Origin: Candidatus Lambdaproteobacteria bacterium | Lineage (GTDB): Bacteria; SAR324; NAC60-12 | Direction: 5' to 3' | Length of the DNA: 21,833 nt | NCBI GenBank assembly: GCA_012964265.1 | Contig: DTUH01000013.1 | Location: 1-21,833, forward strand | Part shown: in pieces, positions 15,163 to 21,833 of the stretch | Position numbering within the stretch: position 1 is the stretch's first letter | How the letters are laid out: each line of letters opens with the position of its first letter | Made by a program: the position numbers and the translations under genes | The notes under the pieces: generated by a model | Told to the model about the DNA's origin: nothing | Database searches by the model: none | The model's input: the letters and a program-made list of their open reading frames with translations, nothing else

Positions 15163-17823
15163 TTAGAAAGCCAATGAAACATCCCGGTGTTCAGACAGGC
15201 AGCTGGCAACAAATGCAGCTTGTTCGCTGCTGAGACGAGTTTGTAATCTGGCTCCAATACTTCCACTGAGTGTACCTTCATATTCATTTAATCCAGCTAA
15301 TAATTGATCAGAAGCCTGTCCTCGCCAAGCGACTTCCTGAAAAAACAATTCGAGTCCCTGCTCCAGAAATCCGGCTGCTTTTTCTCTATCCGAATTTCTT
15401 TTCAATGCACGTCTTGCTTTTGAAATCTTCGACTTAATTTTGCTGGATCCTGCCACATTACCTAATAGTTTTTCAACTACTTTGATTTTTTTCATGGCGA
15501 TTTTTTCCGGATCATTTGCAATTATTGATTTTAGACCGAGTAAGTCATCTTTTAGTGCTGCAAGAGAATCATGGTGAACAATAAATTTGCGTAATTCCAT
15601 TAATGGTTCATAGGCTTCGTCTACGTTGAGTCTGTATATTTTCCGTGCTTTGCTTTCAGCATTCGCTAAATTTAAATATTTCTCACGTTCTGCCTTCCAA
15701 TTTTCAGGAATTTTACTTTCCAACTCAGACTTCCTGCTTTGTAAAGACGCGATATTCTCTTTTATTTTCGAAACTATTGTACCAGTTGTTTCTCCGGAAT
15801 TCTCCAACCGCCGAATTGTTCTTTCCATGTCCTTAATATCAATTTCAACAAATTTAATTTTCTTTTGAAGGAAGCGCACTTTTTTGTGAAGTGGTCGGTA
15901 TTCAACAATAAATGAGGCCAGTTCTTTTTCAGCATTTCGGACATTTTCAACTAAACCAAAAGTGGCAAGAACCCTTTCATGGGCTTCAGTCAGACGTTTT
16001 TGATGTTTTTCAGGAATGTAGCTGATATCCAAGCCTTTTGCGGTTTCAACTCCTGATCGCAGCAAATCTGTTTCTGTATCATAAACATTAAAGATGAAAT
16101 CTTCCAGGCAGACTTGGAGCTTGGGATTGACGGGAGGAGGTGCATTTTCGGAAGTTAAATATATTCTTTTAGGCATATAATTGACCAATGCCGGGAAATA
16201 TCCGGCAATAGCAAGTCCGGCCAGCTGCAACAAAATGAAGGCGATAACTCCGCGGTAAATATGAAGGGTTTTGACAGAGGGTGGTGCGACCCCACGTAAA
16301 TAAAATAAAGCAAAACCAAAAGGCGGTGTGAGAAATGAGGTTTGCATGTTCATGCCGATCATTACTCCCAACCAGACCGCGGTTATGTTGGCTGAAGGTT
16401 CGGCGAGTAAAATTGGAGCAACAATTGGTACAACCACTACTGCTATTTCAATAAAATCCAGAAAGAAACCCAGTAAAAATATCACGGCCATCACAACAAC
16501 AAATTGTGCCCAAAAACCGCCTTCAAGACCTGTTAGAAAACCTTTGACTAATTCCTCACCACCAAAACCCCTAAAAGCAGAAGTGAGCATAGCTGCTCCG
16601 ATGAGAATGATAAAAACCATTGAAGTCGTTTTGGCAGTTTCGATCATTACACCATGTAAAGTGTTATCAATTTTGTATATTCGCCACCCGCTCCAGAAAA
16701 CACCAACAAAAAGCACGATCACGGCAGTTGCCGCCAGAAATATTCCAATTGCGTCAGAAGTGCTTTTTATATTCTTTACATTCAACTGATAAAAGCTGAG
16801 GATGACCGCGATCGCTATTGTAGCTCCTATTGCAAGCACTGCCGGGAAGTAAGTGTATTTCTTGCTGGTATTCAGACGATAGCCACCCATCACTATTGCG
16901 CCAATTGCACCGATTGATCCTGCCTGGTTGACTGTGGCAATACCAAGCACGATTGAACCAAGCACGGCAAATATCAGAAAGAGCGGAGGTATAAGTGAAA
17001 GTGAAACACTCATCACAAATTTTAAATCGTATTTACCTTCGTAAAGTACAGGAGGGGCTACTTCCGGTTTAATCAATGCGTATATCAATATGTAAAGCAT
17101 GTACAGGCCAACGAGAACTAAGCCTGGTACGAAGGCACCCATAAACATGTCTCCCGCACTGGTTGAGGTAACATCCAGTGTGGATGGCAGAACAAATTCA
17201 CCTGTTGCTTCTCTATAAGCCGTTTGTCTGGCATTACTTGCAATGTCCGTTGCATTAGACAGTTGATCGGCGAGCAGTATAAGTATAATAGAAGGGGGTA
17301 TAATTTGTCCCAATGTTCCTGAGGCACAGATGGTTCCTGTTGCCAGCGATTTGGAGTAGTTATTCTGAAGCATAGCAGGAAGTGAAATCAGGCCCATGGC
17401 AATCACAGTGGCCCCGACTATGCCGGTAGTAGCAGCTAAAAGAGCACCGACAAATACCACTGAAATTCCCAGTCCTCCGGGTATTGGCCCAAAAAGCTGC
17501 GCCATTGCAACCAACAGGTCTTCGGCAATTTTTGATCGCTGAAGCATTATTCCCATAAAAACAAACAGCGGGACTGCAATGAGTGTATCCCGTTCAACAT
17601 CCCAATACAGGCTGCGAAAATTTGTGACTCCGGCAGTCAGCCACTCTACCGGACCGCCCTGTACGAAATATGAATCAATGTCACCGGTAAAAATATATCC
17701 TGAAAGCGCTGCTATGCCAATGGTCAGGATAGCTGATCCCGGAAGTGAAAAGGCGACAGGGAACCCTGAGATTAGTGCGCTCATCATCACAAGCAAAAGC
17801 AGAGCTAGAAAATAATATTCCAT
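15163..17823 (-). CDS. dctM: TRAP transporter large permease (DctM) with long cytosolic-type C-terminal extension
   Basis: This is the ion-coupled membrane translocator of a tripartite TRAP uptake system. About residues 1-550 are the DctM permease. They contain many hydrophobic spans and family segments such as PLFVFMGIMLQRSKIAEDLL, GLGISVVFVGALLAATTGIVGA, SGTLGQIIPPSIILILLADQL and, in the second half, FLDFIEIAVVVVPIVAPIL and FLTPPFGFALFYLRG. Extra loops (around SNATDIASNARQ and KNIKSTSDAIG) make it longer than the usual 430 aa, as in mannitol/chloroaromatic-type permeases. From MPKRIYLTSENAPPP at about residue 550, roughly 337 residues follow that are soluble, charged and helical, with heptad-like Lys/Glu-rich stretches (about 610-760). 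I do not recognise this part. The ATG at 17823 (886 aa) is chosen; a TTG two codons upstream is also possible. dctQ lies 117 bp upstream. Confidence 0.9.
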   Translation of the reverse strand: MEYYFLALLLLVMMSALISGFPVAFSLPGSAILTIGIAALSGYIFTGDIDSYFVQGGPVEWLTAGVTNFRSLYWDVERDTLIAVPLFVFMGIMLQRSKIAEDLLVAMAQLFGPIPGGLGISVVFVGALLAATTGIVGATVIAMGLISLPAMLQNNYSKSLATGTICASGTLGQIIPPSIILILLADQLSNATDIASNARQTAYREATGEFVLPSTLDVTSTSAGDMFMGAFVPGLVLVGLYMLYILIYALIKPEVAPPVLYEGKYDLKFVMSVSLSLIPPLFLIFAVLGSIVLGIATVNQAGSIGAIGAIVMGGYRLNTSKKYTYFPAVLAIGATIAIAVILSFYQLNVKNIKSTSDAIGIFLAATAVIVLFVGVFWSGWRIYKIDNTLHGVMIETAKTTSMVFIILIGAAMLTSAFRGFGGEELVKGFLTGLEGGFWAQFVVVMAVIFLLGFFLDFIEIAVVVVPIVAPILLAEPSANITAVWLGVMIGMNMQTSFLTPPFGFALFYLRGVAPPSVKTLHIYRGVIAFILLQLAGLAIAGYFPALVNYMPKRIYLTSENAPPPVNPKLQVCLEDFIFNVYDTETDLLRSGVETAKGLDISYIPEKHQKRLTEAHERVLATFGLVENVRNAEKELASFIVEYRPLHKKVRFLQKKIKFVEIDIKDMERTIRRLENSGETTGTIVSKIKENIASLQSRKSELESKIPENWKAEREKYLNLANAESKARKIYRLNVDEAYEPLMELRKFIVHHDSLAALKDDLLGLKSIIANDPEKIAMKKIKVVEKLLGNVAGSSKIKSKISKARRALKRNSDREKAAGFLEQGLELFFQEVAWRGQASDQLLAGLNEYEGTLSGSIGARLQTRLSSEQAAFVASCLSEHRDVSLAF

Positions 17824-17940
17824 GTTCAAACTATAAAATTTAAAATTAAAATCCTCATTTTGTTGCTTTCTATGATCAAAGTTTTAAATATCAAATATAT
17901 TCCAATTAAAATTCATTTCAGTTGCCGCTTGATAAAAAGT

Positions 17941-19041
17941 CTAAACTTCCAAAATTTCATAAAATTCGTCTTTCACAGAAGTGCCATCAGGTTCACCACG
18001 TAAGTTTGCAATATTCTCCAGAGTATAACTTACGAACTGCACCAGCATACTTACGGCAAAGATAATAAGAAAACCGACCATCAGGTATTTTACGTACATG
18101 CCGTATCCCTGCTGATAAACCTCAAAACTCAAAAGCGGTCCGTTCAGGCTGCTTCCTATTGTCCACATACCGGTCAGCAAAATGGTCCAGCACAAAGGGA
18201 TTCCCAATATTAAAGATCCAACGGTGTTAGTGATTGATTTGTATTGCTTAGTTAAAGATGCATAAAGCACATCAACGCGGACATGTCCTTCAGAGACAAT
18301 CCCGTAAGCACTGGCGAAAAGAAATAGTGCGGCATACCAGAAGCGCACCAGGTCACCCATAAATGCCTGCTCGTAAGAAAAAATAAAGCGCAAAACGACG
18401 ATCATAAACTCAGCAATGACTACCATTAATGAAAGCCAGATAAAACCAAGTCCGCGTGCAAAAAAAGCTATTACGCCCCCTACGATAAATAATGGATAAA
18501 GAACGAAGGTCCCACGAAAACTTGATCTACCCAGCGATAATGCCAGTTCGTCACCAATTAAGATCGGTAAAAAATTTTCAACTCTCAAAAAAGAAATTAC
18601 AACATCTATCACACCAATTAGCAGAACCCCCCAAAATGCTGTACGGACAATATACGCAGCAAAACCGGACCAGAGTTTCGCGTCAGCCCTCAAATTACGC
18701 TGCTGTGTTTTGGAAGCCCATGCGGAAACAACAACCAGTACTGCGAAAAGACCGACAAACTGAATCCAGCCCAGAATGACGAGGTCATCCTTGAGTGGAT
18801 TGCGTAAGGGAGCAAAACCAAACCACTCCTGGTGTTTGAGAAAATTGAGGGGTCCCGGCCAGCCCTGAAAATAAATAAGATAATTGTTGAAAATAAAAAG
18901 GAAAACGTAACCGACCATCGCTCCTGCTAAAACTCTGTATAAGAGAGTGGCGGGCAGGCCGTTGATTGAATTTCTTAGTGGTGGGGAATCTGTTGTGTTT
19001 GCTACTGACTCAGTGACATTGTCATCTGTTGCTGCTGTCAT
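17941..19041 (-). CDS. dctQ: TRAP transporter small permease (DctQ), enlarged
   Basis: This is the small membrane subunit of the TRAP system. It partners DctM and docks the binding protein. At 366 aa it is about twice the usual 160-200. The N-terminal half (to about residue 190) has a polar Thr/Asn-rich start and several membrane spans (LLYRVLAGAMVGYVFLFIF, WIQFVGLFAVLVVVSAW, AFWGVLLIGVIDVVISFL). The C-terminal half (about 195-350) carries the DctQ core: RFWYAALFLFASAYGIVSEG, HVRVDVLYASLT and YLMVGFLIIFAVSMLVQFVSY. The VRVDV segment is the typical DctQ motif. The ATG at 19041 has no clear ribosome site. It lies after a terminator hairpin downstream of dctP and before dctM. Enlarged DctQ subunits tend to go with the enlarged DctM type seen here. 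Confidence 0.88.
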   Translation of the reverse strand: MTAATDDNVTESVANTTDSPPLRNSINGLPATLLYRVLAGAMVGYVFLFIFNNYLIYFQGWPGPLNFLKHQEWFGFAPLRNPLKDDLVILGWIQFVGLFAVLVVVSAWASKTQQRNLRADAKLWSGFAAYIVRTAFWGVLLIGVIDVVISFLRVENFLPILIGDELALSLGRSSFRGTFVLYPLFIVGGVIAFFARGLGFIWLSLMVVIAEFMIVVLRFIFSYEQAFMGDLVRFWYAALFLFASAYGIVSEGHVRVDVLYASLTKQYKSITNTVGSLILGIPLCWTILLTGMWTIGSSLNGPLLSFEVYQQGYGMYVKYLMVGFLIIFAVSMLVQFVSYTLENIANLRGEPDGTSVKDEFYEILEV

Positions 19042-19073
19042 CTTAGTTGCTTTATGTGGAGCTGCCTCTCTAT

Positions 19074-19104
19074 AAAAAAAGCGGAACCCTCAGGTTCCGC
19101 TTTT
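19074..19104 (-). terminator. rho-independent terminator between dctP and dctQ
   Basis: A perfect 12-bp stem, AAAAGCGGAACC with GGTTCCGCTTTT, encloses a 4-nt loop. On the minus strand the stem ends in a run of T (complement of the seven A at 19074-19080). It lies 31 bp after the dctP stop and before the dctQ start at 19041, so it probably reduces read-through from dctP into dctQM. Such hairpins after binding-protein genes keep the binding protein more abundant than the membrane subunits. Confidence 0.85.
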
Positions 19105-19134
19105 AAATGGGATTACTCAAATATAAAAATTAAA

Positions 19135-20232
19135 TTAGAGTCCCAGTACACGGTTGCGCTGCGCCACATAGGCTTGGTCGGATATTTTGGCCCAAGCACC
19201 AAGTTCTTCACGTGCGTGCAGAAAGCTGGCGTGAATACGTCCTGCCAAGTTGCTGTGCCCACGGACCTCTTCAAAGACTTCTTCTGCTGCTTCACCGAAA
19301 CTGTCATAAATGTCGTCATTAAACCTGCGCAACTTTACGCCCTGTTCTTTGACTAGCTTGACGAGTGAGGAACCACTTTTGGCGTTATATTCGGACATCA
19401 TCATCTCATTTTCCGATGTAGCAACTGCCTTGATGATTAGCTGGTCTGAAGCGGAGAGACCTTCCCACCACGACTTGTTCATTCCCGCGGAAATCTGAGA
19501 TCCCGGCTCGTGCATACCAGGATAGTAGTAGTATTTGGCGGCCTCATAGAACTTCATGTAACTGTCGTTCCAGGGACCGACCCACTCAGTGGCATCGATG
19601 GCACCGGAAATCAGGTTTTCATAAATTTGGCCGCCCGGAATAGAAACAGGAGAGGCACCCATCTTGGCCATCACATCCCCACCGAGTCCTGGGATTCTCA
19701 TTTTCAGACCTTTGAGATCGTCAGCAGAGTTGATTTCCTTGCGGAACCAACCGCCCATCTGCACACCGGTGTTTCCTCCAGGGAGACATTTCAGCCCAAA
19801 ACTTCCTGCTAACTCATCCCATAGTTCCTGTCCACCGCCCCAATGAATCCAGGCATTGATTTCGGTGTATGTCAGGCCGAATGGAACTGCAGTAAAGTAG
19901 GCCCAGCCGGGATGCTTACCCTTCCAATAATAATCTGCGGCATGGTAAATTTGCGAGTTCCCGGAAGCAACTTCGTCAAAAGAATCAAAAGCCTTGACTT
20001 TTTCACCTGCAGCAAAATAATTCACTTTCATTCTGCCGTCAGTCATGGCTTCCAGGTTCTTAGCAAAGCGCTGTGCTCCTGTTCCCAAGCCAGGGAAGTC
20101 TCGAGGCCAGGTTGAAACCATGTTGATCTCAATGCGTTTTTGAGCAATCGCAGGTGCAGGAAACGTTGAGGCAACAACTGCGGTTGCCCCTCCGGCAACA
20201 GCTGCACCCTTAATAAATTTTCTTCGATTCAT
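19135..20232 (-). CDS. dctP: TRAP transporter substrate-binding protein (DctP family, TakP-like)
   Basis: This is the periplasmic binding protein that captures a carboxylate for the DctQM permease. The start is the ATG at 20232 (365 aa), supported by AAGGT 5 nt upstream; the longer frame from a GTG would bury the signal peptide. The N-terminus MNRRKFIKGAAVAGGA is a twin-arginine signal, with probable cleavage at AIA/Q31. The DctP fold follows with WPRDFPGLG (42-50), VQMGGWFRKEI (Gln158), GLKMRIPG (Arg179, the conserved carboxylate-binding Arg position) and DATEWVGPW (Glu216-Trp217). The Gln, Arg and Glu-Trp set sits where I recall the 2-oxo acid binder TakP having its ligand and cation residues, so a 2-oxo acid or lactate-like substrate is plausible but unproven. 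A terminator follows, then dctQ and dctM. Confidence 0.92.
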   Translation of the reverse strand: MNRRKFIKGAAVAGGATAVVASTFPAPAIAQKRIEINMVSTWPRDFPGLGTGAQRFAKNLEAMTDGRMKVNYFAAGEKVKAFDSFDEVASGNSQIYHAADYYWKGKHPGWAYFTAVPFGLTYTEINAWIHWGGGQELWDELAGSFGLKCLPGGNTGVQMGGWFRKEINSADDLKGLKMRIPGLGGDVMAKMGASPVSIPGGQIYENLISGAIDATEWVGPWNDSYMKFYEAAKYYYYPGMHEPGSQISAGMNKSWWEGLSASDQLIIKAVATSENEMMMSEYNAKSGSSLVKLVKEQGVKLRRFNDDIYDSFGEAAEEVFEEVRGHSNLAGRIHASFLHAREELGAWAKISDQAYVAQRNRVLGL

Positions 20233-20297
20233 GAGTACCTTTTTGTATAAAATTGAAAACACGCAACAATATTAATCGACCATTGCTGTCACGATTG

Positions 20298-20320
20298 TAT
20301 TTTTCCACTATGGAAAAATA
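20298..20320. promoter_or_regulatory. perfect inverted repeat upstream of dctP, operator candidate
   Basis: TATTTTTCCA (20298-20307) and TGGAAAAATA (20311-20320) are exact reverse complements around a CTA centre, 65 bp upstream of the dctP start. On the minus strand it is followed within 5 nt by GTGACA, a possible -35 box. The size, symmetry and position suit a dimeric repressor or activator. The core TTCCA-N3-TGGAA loosely resembles IclR-family sites, but no regulator gene is present in the window. The divergent CPBP gene could share it. Confidence 0.5.
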
Positions 20321-20443
20321 ACGAAACGACGTAATAATACAGTTACTCAAGATTGGAGTCAAGTTTTTTATATTATGTAATTTGGAGTTTAATTTAGTCA
20401 TGGATTTTGTTAGTTTGTGTGGAAGCATCTAATTTATTTTCTG

Positions 20444-20449
20444 TATAAT
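20444..20449 (+). promoter_or_regulatory. candidate -10 box for the CPBP protease gene
   Basis: A perfect TATAAT lies 45 bp upstream of the TTG start at 20494, with TG directly before it. There is no good -35 at 16-18 bp, so an activator may be needed or this may be coincidence in AT-rich DNA. Confidence 0.35.
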
Positions 20450-20493
20450 GAAAGCCTGTTCGAAAAAAAGTTTATAATAATTTAGAGGAATAT

Positions 20494-21483
20494 TTGGTTT
20501 TATTTAAAAAGTTGAAATTTCTAATATTTACCATTCTGGTTGGTATCTTCTTACCTGTTTCAGCTTGGGGTGTTTCGAGTTTGGTGTGTACGGGAGCCAC
20601 AGTCGCTGAATATCTCATCCCCGGGCTCGGTTATGGTGTTCTTGGACAATATGACAAAATGCTATTTTTAGGAGGTTCACGCTGGATTGCCATTAACAAG
20701 TATTTGTCATATTCAAGCAGTGCTGATTATGAAAAATATTACGAAAAAATTTATAAAAAGACTGAATTAACAAATGATAAATCTCAACATGATTTCTTTT
20801 ATTCGAGAGAAACTTTTTTTGCAAACGCGTATTTGAGTATGTATGCTAACCTTACTTTTGTAACGTTTTACGACCTCTATGAAACAGGTTGCGAATATAA
20901 TCCTGAGACGTATGGTCTGATGACGGCACCCTTCCAAGTTTTTGAGTTTGCAGGTGAATGGACTTTTTGGGCGCCGACGATATGGGCCTCTACTGTACCT
21001 CTTGATACAAACTTGTTGACATATCATGTGGATCAGGATTTAAGCAAAACAGAAATGATAAACACATCGTTCCTGCAATATCAATTGGTTGGTGTTGGAG
21101 AGGAAATGCTGTTTCGTGGAGTAATTCAGCAATCTTTGTTTAAGTTGTATTCTATGGGGCTTGGAAAAGGACTCTCACGCTGGGGAAGCATTTTAACGGC
21201 AAGTGCTGTATTTGGTGCAGCTCACTCGGGTGCAGGTTTTACAGCATCGCCAGGCATTGCTTTTGTGGCCGGATTATATTTGGGCTGGATCTATCACCCA
21301 GATGATGGATATTTTGACCTGACACAACCCATCGCCATCCATTCCTGGTGGGATACCATTCTTGAGCACCGCAGACTCAATGGCGCGAATTACGTTGAAA
21401 GAAAACAGGGAGAAAATGCCCTGAATTATTCCTTCAAAACCGACCGGACTTATCCCTTGTTTGGTTTCAATTACCGTTTCTAA
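20494..21483 (+). CDS. CPBP-family intramembrane metalloprotease with N-terminal signal peptide
   Basis: This is a member of the CPBP (CAAX protease and bacteriocin-processing, Abi) glutamic/metallo-protease family. The motifs are GEEMLFRG (Glu203-Glu204, Arg208), AAHSG (His244) and HSWWD (His283, Asp287), which together form the family active site. The TTG at 20494 is preceded 4 nt upstream by AGAGGA, supporting this non-ATG start. The protein then begins with a signal-like segment KKLKFLIFTILVGIFLPVSAWG. Residues about 25-190 are an unusual N-terminal region with a PGLGYGVLGQYDK segment and many aromatics; I cannot assign it. The C-terminus ends LFGFNYRF, with a terminal Phe and alternating aromatics, reminiscent of outer-membrane barrel ends. 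Substrate is unknown. It is divergent from dctP and probably unrelated to the transporter. Confidence 0.8.
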   Translation: MVLFKKLKFLIFTILVGIFLPVSAWGVSSLVCTGATVAEYLIPGLGYGVLGQYDKMLFLGGSRWIAINKYLSYSSSADYEKYYEKIYKKTELTNDKSQHDFFYSRETFFANAYLSMYANLTFVTFYDLYETGCEYNPETYGLMTAPFQVFEFAGEWTFWAPTIWASTVPLDTNLLTYHVDQDLSKTEMINTSFLQYQLVGVGEEMLFRGVIQQSLFKLYSMGLGKGLSRWGSILTASAVFGAAHSGAGFTASPGIAFVAGLYLGWIYHPDDGYFDLTQPIAIHSWWDTILEHRRLNGANYVERKQGENALNYSFKTDRTYPLFGFNYRF

Positions 21484-21508
21484 AATTAAAGAAAAAAGAA
21501 TTCTTACC

Positions 21509-21832
21509 CTACATTTGGTTTTCATTCTCAGCTTGAAAACTGTCCCTTTGTGCAACTGAAAAATATTCCGTAAAAAGCATTAAAGTTCCTGATTCAAATG
21601 TCGATAAGAAAGACAATGGAAATCCAATCTTGGGACGAATGTATCCAGGATATGGTGATAGAAGGAACTCTAACCATAAAGTTCTGGTGAGAGATTCTTC
21701 AATATATGGTATCCCTTTTTCGTCGATATTGACTTTGTAAGAGTGGTTTGGAACCACTTTTTGGGGGAGGGTGAGTGATCTTTGAAAATATAATTGTAAA
21801 TGGTAAATTAACATTCTTTTGTGAAAGTTAAA
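21509..21832 (-). CDS. 3' end of an unidentified protein (partial, at right edge)
   Basis: The minus-strand frame is open from the right edge to a TAG at 21511-21509, giving about 107 residues. The ATG at 21814 is in frame, but the open frame continues upstream of it, so it may not be the start. Codon use looks protein-like, with segments such as VNIDEKGIPYIEESLTRTLW and SPYPGYIRPKIGFPLSFL. I do not recognise the family and see no signal peptide or membrane span in this portion. It converges with the CPBP gene, whose stop is 25 bp away. It could be a chance ORF; sequence beyond the window would settle this. Confidence 0.5.
   Translation of the reverse strand, partial: FNFHKRMLIYHLQLYFQRSLTLPQKVVPNHSYKVNIDEKGIPYIEESLTRTLWLEFLLSPYPGYIRPKIGFPLSFLSTFESGTLMLFTEYFSVAQRDSFQAENENQM
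21742..21762 (+). terminator. weak hairpin with T-run
   Basis: AGTGGTT and AACCACT form a 7-bp perfect stem around a TGG loop, followed by TTTT on the plus strand. It could end plus-strand transcription about 260 nt beyond the CPBP gene, but it lies inside the convergent partial ORF, so it may be coincidental coding sequence. Confidence 0.25.
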
Positions 21833-21833
21833 T

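Noticed and set aside
20233..20262. Ten extra N-terminal residues on DctP from a GTG
   Set aside because: The ATG at 20232 has a ribosome site 5 nt upstream and starts exactly at a twin-arginine signal peptide.
20210..20428. 72-aa minus-strand ORF upstream of dctP
   Set aside because: It overlaps the dctP start in another frame, spans the operator-like repeat and has no family features.
1..21833. CRISPR array, tRNA, rRNA, insertion sequence or phage genes
   Set aside because: No regularly spaced repeats, no cloverleaf or rRNA-like stretches, and no transposase, integrase or phage motifs were seen in any frame.

Overview
The window reads as chromosomal DNA from a Gram-negative, flagellated, AT-rich heterotroph. 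The supporting genes are an LpxH-like lipid A phosphoesterase, a lipoprotein with a lipobox, the flagellar switch protein FliM, proton-translocating transhydrogenase PntAB and a TRAP transporter with a twin-arginine binding protein. Shine-Dalgarno sequences are weak at many genes. The mix would fit a marine proteobacterium-like lineage such as SAR324 or a deltaproteobacterial relative, but this is an impression from gene content; no marker gene was compared. Gene symbols rest on motifs read by eye.

Layout. At 1-700 is the 3' end of murF. It converges on a minus-strand group, proC > purA > a 74-aa membrane-anchored protein (3093 to 718). A 336-bp gap (3094-3429) carries palindromic, MITE-like sequence. 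An lpxH-like gene (+) converges with, and overlaps by 7 bp, a minus-strand pair: an unlisted 33-aa membrane microprotein and a LolB/DUF4292-like lipoprotein. Then come argF and gltA (+), fliM (+) convergent with an RNase II family gene (-), and pntA-pntB (+). These cover cell wall, nucleotide, amino acid, TCA and redox metabolism and look like an ordinary core region.

From about 14.0 kb the character changes. A SABATH-type carboxyl methyltransferase gene (14006-15034, -) keeps its family motifs along its length but carries two in-frame stop codons, TAG and TGA, with no frameshift. Upstream of it on the same strand lies a TRAP transporter in the order dctP > dctQ > dctM (20232 to 15163). The binding protein has a TakP-like ligand pocket (2-oxo acid or similar carboxylate), the small permease is about twice the usual size, and the large permease carries a roughly 337-residue soluble, coiled-coil-rich C-terminal extension. 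A strong hairpin terminator separates dctP from dctQM, and an operator-like inverted repeat sits upstream of dctP. A CPBP-family membrane protease gene (+) and the probable 3' end of an unidentified minus-strand gene complete the window.

The most notable items are the doubly nonsense-interrupted methyltransferase next to the TRAP operon, the DctM extension, the 33-aa ORF coupled to the lipoprotein gene, a palindrome with 10-bp arms inside argF, and the enrichment of TCCGGA, which stops abruptly at the TRAP region. I found no CRISPR array, insertion sequence, rRNA or tRNA, and nothing I can defend as a wholly new multi-gene system.
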